Shown: piece after piece, positions 15,463-24,595 of the stretch | Numbering within the stretch: the first letter of the stretch is position 1 | Layout of the letters: each line of letters starts with the position of its first letter | From: Alicyclobacillus sp. SP_1 | GTDB lineage: Bacteria; Bacillota; Bacilli; Alicyclobacillales; Alicyclobacillaceae | Assembly: GCF_024706985.1 (NCBI RefSeq) | Contig: NZ_JAMCCX010000050.1 | Location: 1-64,000, forward strand | Length of the DNA stretch: 64,000 bases | Direction of reading: 5' to 3' | Position numbers and translations under genes: made by a program | Notes under the pieces: generated by a model | Seen by the model: the letters and a program-made list of their open reading frames with translations, nothing else | Told to the model about the DNA's origin: nothing | Database searches by the model: none

Positions 15463-16236
15463 ATGAGGGAAGAGCGCGAAGCAAAGACACGGGTCACGAA
15501 GATTTGGGGTCATCGCGGATTTTCGGGCAGATTTCCGGAAAATACACTGTTGGCCTTTGAGCGAGCATTGGAGATGGGGGTTGACGGCATCGAATTGGAC
15601 GTTCATCGACTGGCAGACGGGCAGATTGCCGTCATGCATGATGCATCGGCAGCTCGAACAACAGGAGTACGCCGGCAACTGATGGACATGAGTCAGGATG
15701 AGCTGAAACTTCTTGATGCTGGGGGTTGGAAGGGAGAGGGATTTTCCGGACAGAAGGTACCCATGCTGGACGAAGTTCTAAACCTGTTGGCGAAATTTCC
15801 GAAGGCGACCATTAACGTTGAAATTAAGCAACAGAAAGACGGTGCAGTGTATCCACATCTTGTTGAAGACGTCTGGAACAAAATAGAGCAACATGGACTC
15901 GCCAAGCGATGCATCGTGTCCTCCTTTCACCATGTAGAGCTCCATACTGCGAGTGCTCGGCTCCAGAATTTTGCCTACGGACTCTTAACTCATGAGTGTC
16001 TGGTTGCACCCTGGGAATATGTTTCGCGAGTCGGAGCGAGTGCCTTTCACCCCAATTTTAGGACGTTGGACGCGTCGGTTGTGGATGCATGTCATGAACA
16101 GCATCTTCGCGTCCACGCATACACCGTCAACACCCGGGAGGACGCCACGCGTCTCTTTGACATGGGTGTAGATGCTGTTTGCACCGATTATCCAGACATC
16201 CTGTTACCATTGCAGAAGGAGTATTTTGGGCTCTGA
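15463..16236 (+). CDS. Glycerophosphodiester phosphodiesterase
   Basis: This 257-residue TIM-barrel enzyme hydrolyses glycerophosphodiesters to glycerol-3-phosphate and an alcohol. Catalytic motifs are WGHRGFSGRFPENT (His, Arg and Glu), the metal ligands in GIELDVHRL, and VMHDAS with the general acid/base His. INVEIKQQ and VVDACHEQHLRVHAYTVN complete the family pattern. No signal peptide is present, so it acts in the cytoplasm, like the UgpQ type. ATG 15463 follows AGAGGGGG. It appears to be a single-gene unit bounded by the htrA terminator upstream and a bidirectional terminator downstream. Confidence 0.93.
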   Translation: MREEREAKTRVTKIWGHRGFSGRFPENTLLAFERALEMGVDGIELDVHRLADGQIAVMHDASAARTTGVRRQLMDMSQDELKLLDAGGWKGEGFSGQKVPMLDEVLNLLAKFPKATINVEIKQQKDGAVYPHLVEDVWNKIEQHGLAKRCIVSSFHHVELHTASARLQNFAYGLLTHECLVAPWEYVSRVGASAFHPNFRTLDASVVDACHEQHLRVHAYTVNTREDATRLFDMGVDAVCTDYPDILLPLQKEYFGL

Positions 16237-16292
16237 AGAGTGGGATAACGCAGGGAGGATGAGCGCTTTGACGGCACCCATCCTCGCACTCT
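16237..16292. terminator. Nested bidirectional terminator
   Basis: GAGGATG (16255-16261) pairs with CATCCTC (16279-16285), nested inside AGAGTG (16237-16242) with CACTCT (16287-16292). It lies between the convergent phosphodiesterase and MFS genes. Confidence 0.7.
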
Positions 16293-16300
16293 GTGCTAGG

Positions 16301-17521
16301 TCAAGAGGGAATTTCTAAACCGAGATCGGCCCGGGTAGCACTGTGTTGTCGCTGTAGCAAAATTTGAGTGACTACAAGAGAGGCCAGCACAACGAGCACC
16401 AAAACGGGGAAAATCCAAAAAGCTTTGGCCAATCCGTAATGCGTGGCGAGAACGCCAATCAAACTGTTGACGAGCATGCTGCCAATACCCGCCCCCGTAA
16501 ATAGCACCCCGAGCACGGCCCCGACATTTTTCGGGAATGCGTGGCTTGCGATGGAGACGACCGTAGGGAAGATGACCGCGCAGCCAACGCCGGCCACGAT
16601 GAAGAGCACGTATAGGGAGGGGTCGACCACGGCGACTGCGAGCACCATGAACAAGACCAGACCGGAGATAAAAATGGCTCTGTATTCTCCTACACGTGGC
16701 ACCCACAATCTACCGCTCAGTCGGCCTAACGTGAAGAGAAAGTAGAACCCTGTCAAATACAGAGAGCCATTTCGGACCGACATGCCGTGTACGTGCACCA
16801 TGAACGTCGGGAGCCAGGAGGCGATGCCGCTTTCAATCATCACGTACATCATCAAAGCAACGGCGAATCCATAAAACAGTGGATTGGTCCAGAGGCTGCG
16901 CTTGGCTTTGGTTGAGTTGTGGGCCGATTCGACTACCGCCGGGTGCGCATCTGCCGATGGGGTTAGTCGTCGATAGCGGATCAACAGGACGATGACCAGT
17001 AACGTGAACATGAAACCGGCTGTCACGGCAAATCCGGTGTGCCAGGTCCCCGTTCGATTCGCCAATACGGCAGCCACGGTCGGAAATACCACACACCCTA
17101 CTCCATAGAAACCGTGAAGCGTATTGAATTTGCGCGAACTGTCGGCTGGCCCACTGGAGATGGCGGGAACGACGGCGTTGACGCCAATTTCTAGCCAGCC
17201 GTTGCCAAACCCGGACAGCAAAAAACACGCCAATGCGACGGCATAGCCGGGGGAGAGAAGCACGCCAGTTAAACCAATTCCCGACAGGAACGCGCCCAGG
17301 CGCAGGATGGACGCCATCCCGAGGCGTGCCATCACTGTACCCGCCACAAACGAACCAAACAGATATCCGGTGGAGTTGGCGGTGAATAGGTATCCGAGTT
17401 GTAGATAGGACAAATGCCATCCTTGCTGCATCAAGGGACCAGAAACACCGCGCGTCATGTCAATCGCGCCAAAGACGAACATGCTGAACAGCGACGCAAA
17501 AAAAGCTACTTGGCGGATCAT
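16301..17521 (-). CDS. MFS transporter, FucP-like
   Basis: This 406-residue permease has twelve predicted transmembrane helices and resembles the fucose/sugar symporter branch of the major facilitator superfamily. The N terminus FFASLFSMFVFGAIDMTRG and the motif SGFGNGWLEIGVNAVVPAIS (helix 4) are typical, as is KFNTLHGFYGVGCVVFPTV (helix 5). The second half begins around NPLFYGFAVALMMYVMIES. Substrate cannot be assigned; sugars are most likely for this branch. ATG 17519-17521 follows GAGGGA on the minus strand. It lies 53 bp downstream of the malic enzyme gene in the same direction, so both may share a promoter, but a functional link is not evident. Confidence 0.88.
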   Translation of the reverse strand: MIRQVAFFASLFSMFVFGAIDMTRGVSGPLMQQGWHLSYLQLGYLFTANSTGYLFGSFVAGTVMARLGMASILRLGAFLSGIGLTGVLLSPGYAVALACFLLSGFGNGWLEIGVNAVVPAISSGPADSSRKFNTLHGFYGVGCVVFPTVAAVLANRTGTWHTGFAVTAGFMFTLLVIVLLIRYRRLTPSADAHPAVVESAHNSTKAKRSLWTNPLFYGFAVALMMYVMIESGIASWLPTFMVHVHGMSVRNGSLYLTGFYFLFTLGRLSGRLWVPRVGEYRAIFISGLVLFMVLAVAVVDPSLYVLFIVAGVGCAVIFPTVVSIASHAFPKNVGAVLGVLFTGAGIGSMLVNSLIGVLATHYGLAKAFWIFPVLVLVVLASLVVTQILLQRQHSATRADLGLEIPS

Positions 17522-17574
17522 GACGTGAAGAATCCCTCATTCTCACGGCCTTGGGGCAAAGTTGCCACGTGACC

Positions 17575-19005
17575 TTAAAAGTTGTTGGTACTGTTGAATG
17601 ATTCGCGGCGAGCGACACCACTTTCCGCCGCTGCTTTGGCGACTGCTTCAGAGACTGCTTTGACCACCTGTACGTTGAAGACAGACGGGATGATGTAGTC
17701 TTCTGTCAGTTCCTGTGGTTTGACCGTGGCAGCGATGGCTTTGGCGGCTGCCAATTTCATGTCTTCATTGATGGTGCTAGCCCGAGCTTTTAATGCTCCT
17801 TTAAAAATGCCCGGGAAACAGAGGACGTTGTTGATTTGATTGGGGTAGTCGGACCGACCAGTCGCGATGACGCGGACATATGGAGCTGCAACATCCGGTT
17901 GAATTTCTGGCTCAGGATTGGCCATGGCAAAAACGATGGGGTCTTTTGCCATGGACTTAAGATGCTCCACCTTCAACACTCCCGGACCAGACACACCGAC
18001 AAACACGTCGGCATCTTTGATAGCTTCGGCGAGCGTTCCCGTTACGTTGTCTGGATTGGTGTTTTCTGCATACCAGTTCCACATGTCATTGTCGTAGGTC
18101 GGCCCGCGGTGGATGACGCCATCGAGCGTGACTCCCAGGATATTGCGGACTCCTGCCGCTAACAACATTTTTGTGCAGGCGACACCTGCCGCGCCAATGC
18201 CAACGACCACCACTTTCAAGTCGGCCATGTTCTTTTGAACGATTTTTGTGGCGTTGAGAAGTCCCGCTAGCAAAACGACCGCCGTCCCGTGTTGGTCGTC
18301 ATGAAAGACGGGGATGTCTAACTCGGCTTTCAGCTTTTCTTCGATGTAGAAACAGCGCGGAGAAGAGATGTCCTCTAAGTTGATGCCACCAAATCCAGGC
18401 GCGATGGCTTTGACAATCTGAACAATCTCGTCTGGGTCTTTGGTATCTAAACAAATTGGAAAAGCGTCGACATCCGCAAACTGTTTGAACAGCATGGCCT
18501 TGCCTTCCATGACGGGCATCGCGGCGCGCGGGCCGATATCACCGAGTCCGAGAACGGCGGTGCCGTCCGAAACGACGGCCACCGTATTGCGCTTAATAGT
18601 CAATTGGAATGCCTTCGAAGGGTCGTCGTGAATAGCCTCGCAGACTTTTGCCACGTGCGGCGTGTATACGCGGGAGAGGTCGTCTCGGTTCTTCACCTGC
18701 AACTTCGGATGAACCTCGATTTTTCCGCCGAGATGGACAAGAAAGGTCCGGTCTGACACCGCCACTACAGAAATCCCCGGTTCGTTCGATAGAACGTCGG
18801 CAATTTTTTTGCCATGATCTCGATTTTGAACGTTGATGGTCACGTCTCGCACCATGGTTTCCTTGCTGACGCGGATGACGTCCACTGCGATAATGTCTCC
18901 GTCGTTTTCTCCGACCAAACTCGCGACTTTCGCAAACGTTGTGACGGCGTTCTCAAGTTCTAAGCGGAAAATGAGTGAAATGGCAGCTCCATTATGTATT
19001 TCCAT
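17575..19005 (-). CDS. NAD(P)-dependent malic enzyme with N-terminal ACT domain
   Basis: This 476-residue enzyme converts malate to pyruvate and CO2. Residues about 1-85 form an ACT domain ([22 protein letters not shown]), a small-molecule sensing module found in one branch of Firmicute malic enzymes. The malic enzyme core then shows [40 protein letters not shown], and [21 protein letters not shown], with the dinucleotide motif [13 protein letters not shown] and the later [19 protein letters not shown]. It is related to Bacillus YtsJ but longer by the ACT domain. The ATG at 19005 has GGGAGGAC upstream. A promoter with the extended -10 TGGTACAAT lies at 19046-19054. Confidence 0.95.
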   Translation of the reverse strand: MEIHNGAAISLIFRLELENAVTTFAKVASLVGENDGDIIAVDVIRVSKETMVRDVTINVQNRDHGKKIADVLSNEPGISVVAVSDRTFLVHLGGKIEVHPKLQVKNRDDLSRVYTPHVAKVCEAIHDDPSKAFQLTIKRNTVAVVSDGTAVLGLGDIGPRAAMPVMEGKAMLFKQFADVDAFPICLDTKDPDEIVQIVKAIAPGFGGINLEDISSPRCFYIEEKLKAELDIPVFHDDQHGTAVVLLAGLLNATKIVQKNMADLKVVVVGIGAAGVACTKMLLAAGVRNILGVTLDGVIHRGPTYDNDMWNWYAENTNPDNVTGTLAEAIKDADVFVGVSGPGVLKVEHLKSMAKDPIVFAMANPEPEIQPDVAAPYVRVIATGRSDYPNQINNVLCFPGIFKGALKARASTINEDMKLAAAKAIAATVKPQELTEDYIIPSVFNVQVVKAVSEAVAKAAAESGVARRESFNSTNNF

Positions 19006-19042
19006 TTGCTCTTAAGTCCTCCCTCTGCTTGCATTGACTCCC

Positions 19043-19054
19043 GCTATTGTACCA
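19043..19054 (-). promoter_or_regulatory. Malic enzyme extended -10 promoter
   Basis: On the minus strand the sequence is TGGTACAATAGC, an extended -10 with TACAAT. The nearest -35 match, TTGCCG, has a 20-bp spacer. The same 12 bases occur at the sucA promoter (9602-9613). Confidence 0.5.
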
Positions 19055-19169
19055 CGCGTGCACCGTTCTGTCGGCAATTTTCAGAAGGAGATATTTGGCG
19101 TGATACGGCTTGTATGTGACAATAAACATGCACGGAAGACGGGTCAACGGAAGAAGAGGGGAAGCAGGC

Positions 19170-20324
19170 ATGCAGCAATGGGTAGAGCAAGTGATGCGAG
19201 AGTGGCTGCTCGCGTTTGGCTATTCTTTCCACTTTGGGGTAGGATCCGTCGGTCCAATAGACACATGGGTGCAACTTGCAAACTCCGGCTGGGCCTATCA
19301 GTGGGGACCTTCCGACTATGTGGAAATTCACGTCGATTCGCTGGACAGCTCGGTGCGCCGTGCCGTTGAACGGACGATTCACGCAGTAATTCGTCATGAC
19401 CACTCGCAGCAACCGTCCGAGACAGTCGAGGCCTGGTTGCGAGAAGACGCGTACCGACCGACCGTCGAACTTCTTCGGGAATGGGAGTTACCGCAGACAG
19501 AAGCGACTTTCAGCCAACCGCAAACCATTGAGTTGTCGGGTGGCGGCGATTGGCAGGGCCAAGTTCCTGGTTATTTTGTGTGGATTCGCTTTGCGGCGTC
19601 TTTGCGGGCCTCGGATGTGAGCGAAACCGTCGAAGAGATTATCCGGGAGTTTCTCAGACCAGAGCAGCTTGAATGGATTTCTGGCGAAACGCCATCGATT
19701 CTCTTGTACCAAAGTCTGCATAGTCTCGATATGTACGATGAAACGTTCGGGTCGCCGACTGGCGGGGAGGCGGACGCTACCGAAGAGGAGACGATGAGCT
19801 TTCGGGTCTTGTTGCAGGCACTGGTCGCGGCACTGGAGTCGGATGGATCCGTTTTGGCCAACGTGATCGTCTCGGAGTTGGTCCGACATCCTGCTTGGCG
19901 GCGGCGCGCGATAACGAGTTTGACGTTGGTGCGACGCATGGCGGAGCGGCGCCGAGCGGTGCTCACCACCACTGGCATTGCGCCGTTTTCCGATTTCATC
20001 GCGGAGTTTACGGTTGCCGCGCTGCCCCAAGCTGCCAAACAGGCTTGCTTGGCGGCCGCGACCAGTCGTCTTCCTGATGCCGCTTTTCCCTTAAGTGAGG
20101 ACATGGCGAGGACGCTTGAAGGCATGATTGCTGCCAACTTGAACATTAGCGAAGCTGCTCGTAAATTGTATATGCACCGCAATACGCTACTTCATCGAAT
20201 GGACCGCTTATACGCGGATACTGGCTTTGATATTCGGCGTTTCGACGACGCCATGGCGCTGTTCGTCGCCCACCAATTATCGATTCGAGAAGAGGTTCCA
20301 AATTCGAGTCAACACCGAGTGTAG
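19170..20324 (+). CDS. PucR/CdaR-type transcriptional regulator
   Basis: This 384-residue protein ends in the PucR-type helix-turn-helix: MIAANLNISEAARKLYMHRNTLLHRMDRL, followed by GFDIRRFDDAMALFVAHQL. That ending is diagnostic for regulators such as CdaR (sugar diacids) and PucR (purines). The N-terminal 300 residues do not show the usual GAF or diacid-recognition domain; they look like a sensory region I cannot classify, with GFGYSFHFGVGSVGPIDTW-like segments near the start. ATG 19170 is preferred because GAGGGGAAG lies just upstream; an in-frame GTG at 19110 has no ribosome site. It is transcribed away from malic enzyme and toward the MsmX-like gene, so either may be a target. Confidence 0.8.
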   Translation: MQQWVEQVMREWLLAFGYSFHFGVGSVGPIDTWVQLANSGWAYQWGPSDYVEIHVDSLDSSVRRAVERTIHAVIRHDHSQQPSETVEAWLREDAYRPTVELLREWELPQTEATFSQPQTIELSGGGDWQGQVPGYFVWIRFAASLRASDVSETVEEIIREFLRPEQLEWISGETPSILLYQSLHSLDMYDETFGSPTGGEADATEEETMSFRVLLQALVAALESDGSVLANVIVSELVRHPAWRRRAITSLTLVRRMAERRRAVLTTTGIAPFSDFIAEFTVAALPQAAKQACLAAATSRLPDAAFPLSEDMARTLEGMIAANLNISEAARKLYMHRNTLLHRMDRLYADTGFDIRRFDDAMALFVAHQLSIREEVPNSSQHRV

Positions 20325-20461
20325 CGGACAGTGCATGCACGCAGGAGGGTTGGGCAATTTGCACTCTTCTCTAGGTCAAGATGAAGCAAGTTGCCTCTCG
20401 GCAAAGTCTTCAGCGTTCGGTATGCTGACAACAAGCGAGAGGATGAAGGAGGTTTTTTTAC

Positions 20462-21610
20462 GTGGCGAGAGTCAAACTGGAGCATATTTATAAAAAGTAT
20501 ACGGCCGATACCATTGTCGTGAAGGATTTTAATTTGGATATTGAAGATAAGGAGTTTGTCGTATTTGTGGGTCCGTCTGGATGTGGCAAGACGACCACTT
20601 TGCGAATGATTGCCGGGCTTGAAGACATCACTGCGGGAGATCTTTTGATTGGAGATCGGCGTGTCAATGACGTGGCTCCGAAAGACCGCGATATTGCCAT
20701 GGTGTTTCAAAATTATGCACTTTATCCGCATATGTCGGTGTATCAAAATATGGCCTTCGGATTAAAGTTGCGCAAATTTTCGAAGTCGGAGATTGACAAG
20801 CGTGTGCGCGATGCTGCTAAGATTCTGGATATTGAGCATTTGTTGGAACGCAAGCCAAAGGCGCTGTCCGGTGGCCAAAGGCAGCGTGTTGCCCTAGGAC
20901 GTGCGATTGTCCGGGAACCGCAGGTGTTCTTGATGGACGAACCTCTGTCCAACTTGGATGCAAAATTGCGCGTCCAGATGCGCGCTGAGATTCGGAAGTT
21001 GCACCAGCGCATACAAACGACGATGATCTATGTGACGCACGACCAGACGGAAGCGATGACCATGGGCGACCGAATTGTCGTCATGAAAGACGGAATTGTC
21101 CAGCAGTGTGATACTCCGCAGGTAGTGTATAGTCGGCCGGCGAATATGTTTGTGGCTGGATTTATTGGGTCCCCGGCCATGAACTTTTTGCACGGGCAAG
21201 TGGTGGAAGAAGGCGGTCGCGTATATTTCCGGGCGAACGGTTTGTCTGTTGCGTTGCCAGAAGGAAGATACCCAACCTTGAAGAGCGAAGGCGCAATTGG
21301 CAAGGAAATGGTGCTCGGAGTGAGACCAGAAGATGTGCACAACGAAGAAGTCATGCTGTCCACGTATCCGGAAGCCGTTCTAGATGCGTCGGTCGAAGTG
21401 ACGGAGCACATGGGTTCCGAGGTATACTTGCATGTGATGGCTGGCAATCAGTCGATGATTGCTCGCGTCAATTCGCGGTTCCAGTACCGTCCTGGTTCAG
21501 CAGTCAAATTGACCCTGGATTTAAACAAGATTCACCTATTCCACAAGGACACGGAGGAGACGGTCGCATTTCAACAAAGCGAGCGAGCTTTAGCCTCCAG
21601 TGAAGTTTAA
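20462..21610 (+). CDS. msmX: ABC transporter ATP-binding protein, MsmX/UgpC family
   Basis: This 382-residue ATPase energises carbohydrate ABC importers. The Walker A motif is GPSGCGKTT, the signature LSGGQRQRVALGRAIV, Walker B VFLMDEPLSNLDAKLR, and the H-loop VTHDQTEAMTMGDR. The C-terminal regulatory (TOBE) domain includes FIGSPAMNFLHG and GVRPEDV, diagnostic for the MalK/UgpC/MsmX group. No permease or binding-protein genes are adjacent, so it is probably a shared ATPase serving several sugar importers, as MsmX does in Bacillus subtilis. GTG 20462 follows AAGGAGG. The Crh-like gene starts 44 bp downstream, suggesting a common transcript that couples sugar uptake with catabolite control. Confidence 0.93.
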   Translation: MARVKLEHIYKKYTADTIVVKDFNLDIEDKEFVVFVGPSGCGKTTTLRMIAGLEDITAGDLLIGDRRVNDVAPKDRDIAMVFQNYALYPHMSVYQNMAFGLKLRKFSKSEIDKRVRDAAKILDIEHLLERKPKALSGGQRQRVALGRAIVREPQVFLMDEPLSNLDAKLRVQMRAEIRKLHQRIQTTMIYVTHDQTEAMTMGDRIVVMKDGIVQQCDTPQVVYSRPANMFVAGFIGSPAMNFLHGQVVEEGGRVYFRANGLSVALPEGRYPTLKSEGAIGKEMVLGVRPEDVHNEEVMLSTYPEAVLDASVEVTEHMGSEVYLHVMAGNQSMIARVNSRFQYRPGSAVKLTLDLNKIHLFHKDTEETVAFQQSERALASSEV

Positions 21611-21654
21611 GGGCACCTGCTTTTGGTTGAGCCCATGCTGAAGGAGGACACGAC

Positions 21655-21912
21655 GTGCGCGAAACGCAAGTACAAATTCAATTGGTTCAAGGATTGTCAG
21701 CTCGGTCAGCAGCAAATTTTGTAAAGACTGCTTCCTCCTTCAGTAGTGATGTGAAAGTCGGCAAGACGGGACAGTTCGTGGATGCGAAAAGCATTCTTGG
21801 AGTCATGTCAATGGCTTTTGCCAAAGGGGAAGAAGTTTCTTTGCGTGCCGAAGGCTCAGATGAAGATGCAGCCATTGCGGCGCTCACTCAGCTGTTGCAG
21901 TCGAACGAGTAA
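21655..21912 (+). CDS. crh: Crh-like HPr paralogue (no phosphorylatable His15)
   Basis: This 85-residue protein has the HPr fold. In the PTS phosphocarrier the active-site motif is GLHARPA; here it reads GLSARSA, so His15 is Ser15 and phosphotransfer from enzyme I is not possible. Ser46 is kept in DAKSILGVMSMAF, the site phosphorylated by HPr kinase for binding to CcpA. That combination defines Crh in Bacillus, whose residue 15 is Gln. It is therefore most likely a corepressor for catabolite repression rather than a sugar-PTS component. GTG 21655 follows AAGGAGG. Location beside the MsmX-type ATPase is unlike Bacillus subtilis, where crh follows yvcL. Confidence 0.88.
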   Translation: MRETQVQIQLVQGLSARSAANFVKTASSFSSDVKVGKTGQFVDAKSILGVMSMAFAKGEEVSLRAEGSDEDAAIAALTQLLQSNE

Positions 21913-21955
21913 ACCATGAGTAGCGAGGTTTCTTGAAGAATCCTCAAGCGGCGTG

Positions 21956-22002
21956 GAGCAACGCATGTTCACTTGGGCAGGCGTTGCTCTTCTTCGTCTT
22001 TT
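21956..22002 (+). terminator. Terminator after Crh-like gene
   Basis: GAGCAACGC at 21956-21964 is perfectly complementary to GCGTTGCTC at 21981-21989, followed by a T-rich tract (TTCTTCGTCTTTT). Confidence 0.85.
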
Positions 22003-22075
22003 AGCCAATCAACACATCGCTTCCGTCCCACGGTACGGTCGGTAACTAAACCGTGGATGAGCTGCCTGGCTCTCT

Positions 22076-22105
22076 TTGACGTGGCGGATCGTCCTAAGCT
22101 AAAAT
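22076..22105 (+). promoter_or_regulatory. pfkA SigA promoter
   Basis: TTGACG at 22076-22081 and TAAAAT at 22100-22105 are separated by 18 bp. They lie 90 bp before the pfkA start. Confidence 0.7.
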
Positions 22106-22182
22106 GGTGCTATAGAGTCTGCACGGTGTCTTACCGTTGGCGGGACGTAATTTGTCATCATGGGACTTGTGTTGTCCCTTAA

Positions 22183-23154
<972 letters not shown>

Positions 23155-23276
23155 GAAGAGCGCTCCCTAGGTCAATGGAGTCTGAATCAAGTCGCACCAT
23201 GAAAATTCGGTCGGTCAACAAGGTCTCAGTGGACTGTTACGACACGAACGAGGGCATACCAGCGGCAGATGCGGGA

Positions 23277-23305
23277 AGCATAGTCTCATGAGGTGAGACT
23301 ATGCT
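23277..23305 (+). promoter_or_regulatory. Start-codon hairpin (perfect 12-bp inverted repeat)
   Basis: AGCATAGTCTCA (23277-23288) is perfectly complementary to TGAGACTATGCT (23294-23305). The loop TGAGG holds the Shine-Dalgarno bases and the 3' arm contains the ATG (23301-23303) of the secreted protein gene. In mRNA the start codon would be paired. It could be a translational switch, or in DNA a protein-binding palindrome. Confidence 0.75.
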
Positions 23306-23840
23306 GAAACGGATCTTGGTGGCCCTAGGATGCTGTACTGTCGCGACGTCAAGTTGGCTTGTGGAGAGTGGTTGGGCTGCGTACGCATCGACGGCAACGA
23401 CGAGTGCCCTGCCGACGAAGTCCTCTGTGGAAGATGCGGTCCATCGACCTATTTTGTATGCCGTTGCGAGGATAGATCCGGAGCGAGGTCACCACATGCA
23501 TGGTACGGCAGAGTTGGTCTGGGACGAAGCGACCCAAAATTTGACGGTATTGGTTGTCGCTGCGGGTTTGCGTCCGATGCAGCGGTATTTGGTCCATTTG
23601 CACAATTTTAGCAAGGCGTCGCGCGGCCCTGTCCTGTATCCTCTGCAGACACTTGACGCGAATTCCCAGGGGGAGGCGCGTTCGGTCACGGTTCTTCGAC
23701 ACGTGCCGTACATTCCGGACGGTGGCTGGTACATTGCTATTCACAGCGGCTTCAACTTTGACGTTACGATGGAATCTTTGGCGTCTGGCAATGTCTATGT
23801 CCTGCATCCCCGCCCAGGCGAACCCATTTCTGTCCCGTGA
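23301..23840 (+). CDS. Secreted protein, CHRD-like
   Basis: This 179-residue protein has a signal peptide (MLKRILVALGCCTVATSSWLVESGWAAYA, cleavage near AYA). The mature part resembles a CHRD-type beta-sandwich: the segment HMHGTAELVWDEATQNLTVLVVAAGL followed by YLVHLHNF and later WYIAIHSGFNFD. The histidines HHMHG, HLH and IH could bind metal, but this is conjecture. No similar gene function is known to me. The ATG at 23301 is enclosed in the hairpin at 23277-23305. It lies alone between pfkA and a strong terminator. Confidence is good that the protein is real and exported, low for the domain assignment. Confidence 0.65.
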   Translation: MLKRILVALGCCTVATSSWLVESGWAAYASTATTSALPTKSSVEDAVHRPILYAVARIDPERGHHMHGTAELVWDEATQNLTVLVVAAGLRPMQRYLVHLHNFSKASRGPVLYPLQTLDANSQGEARSVTVLRHVPYIPDGGWYIAIHSGFNFDVTMESLASGNVYVLHPRPGEPISVP

Positions 23841-23887
23841 CGGTGAAGGGCAAAAGCTTGGGAAGAGAGTCAAAATTGTTCCGTTTG

Positions 23888-23916
23888 GCCACTTTTCTTG
23901 CGAAAGTGGCTTTTTT
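23888..23916 (+). terminator. Terminator after secreted protein gene
   Basis: GCCACTTT (23888-23895) and AAAGTGGC (23903-23910) form a perfect 8-bp stem followed by TTTTTT. This is a canonical Rho-independent terminator. Confidence 0.93.
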
Positions 23917-24011
23917 GTTGTAAAGAGCGTGTCCACTCCCCGAAAAGTCTTTCTGCAGGGAAGCGAATTTGGATGCTAATTTGGTATCATGAGAGGAATT
24001 GAGGACTGAGT

Positions 24012-24053
24012 TAACCCTCGGCGATGGGTTAGGGCGGGTCTGAAACCACCCGC
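24012..24053 (+). promoter_or_regulatory. Two hairpins in purE leader
   Basis: TAACCC/GGGTTA (24012-24017, 24026-24031) and GCGGGT/ACCCGC (24034-24039, 24048-24053) can form adjacent 6-bp stems about 30 bp before purE. The consensus of the purine or ZTP riboswitch is not visible. A regulatory role is only suggested by position. Confidence 0.35.
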
Positions 24054-24085
24054 AGTGCCGTGGGAACTTTGGTCGGAGAGGACGA

Positions 24086-24595
24086 GTGTGGCAGATGGGT
24101 GTACAAGTTGGCGTTATCATGGGAAGTCAATCGGACTGGCCGACCATGGAGCATACGTGTCAGGTGCTCGCTGAACTGGGAATTGAATATGAGTCGCGAA
24201 TTGTCTCCGCGCACCGCACGCCGGACTGGATGTTTGCCTATGCAGAAACCGCGAAGTCGCGCGGATTGATGGTTATTGTCGCTGGGGCGGGCGGGGCGGC
24301 ACATCTGCCAGGCATGGTAGCGGCTAAAACGCAGTTGCCAGTCATCGGAGTGCCTGTTCTTTCGTCGGCGCTGCAGGGGATGGACTCGCTACTGAGCATT
24401 GTTCAAATGCCGGGGGGCGTACCCGTTGCGACGACAGCCATCGGCAAAGCGGGCGCGGTCAATGCTGCACTGCTCGCAGCGCGGATACTGTCCCTTCAAG
24501 ATGAAGCGTTGGCGAAGCGTCTCGCCGAGCGCTCTTTGCGAATGAGAGACGCTGTATTGGAGAGTGGTGTGCCTGGTGCAGCAACTTCAAACTGA
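24086..24595 (+). CDS. purE: N5-carboxyaminoimidazole ribonucleotide mutase
   Basis: This 169-residue enzyme converts N5-CAIR to CAIR in purine biosynthesis. [17 protein letters not shown] at the N terminus binds substrate phosphate and contains the conserved GSxSD, and [13 protein letters not shown] holds the catalytic histidine. [13 protein letters not shown] and GIPV-like [22 protein letters not shown] complete the class I PurE pattern. GTG 24086 follows GGAGAGG; ATG 24095 is an alternative. purK overlaps its end, so CAIR is made from AIR by the coupled PurK/PurE route. The rest of the purine operon does not follow. Confidence 0.95.
   Translation: MWQMGVQVGVIMGSQSDWPTMEHTCQVLAELGIEYESRIVSAHRTPDWMFAYAETAKSRGLMVIVAGAGGAAHLPGMVAAKTQLPVIGVPVLSSALQGMDSLLSIVQMPGGVPVATTAIGKAGAVNAALLAARILSLQDEALAKRLAERSLRMRDAVLESGVPGAATSN

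Noticed and set aside
23155-24085. Guanine or ZTP riboswitch before purE.
   Set aside because: The conserved core bases of either riboswitch are not present.
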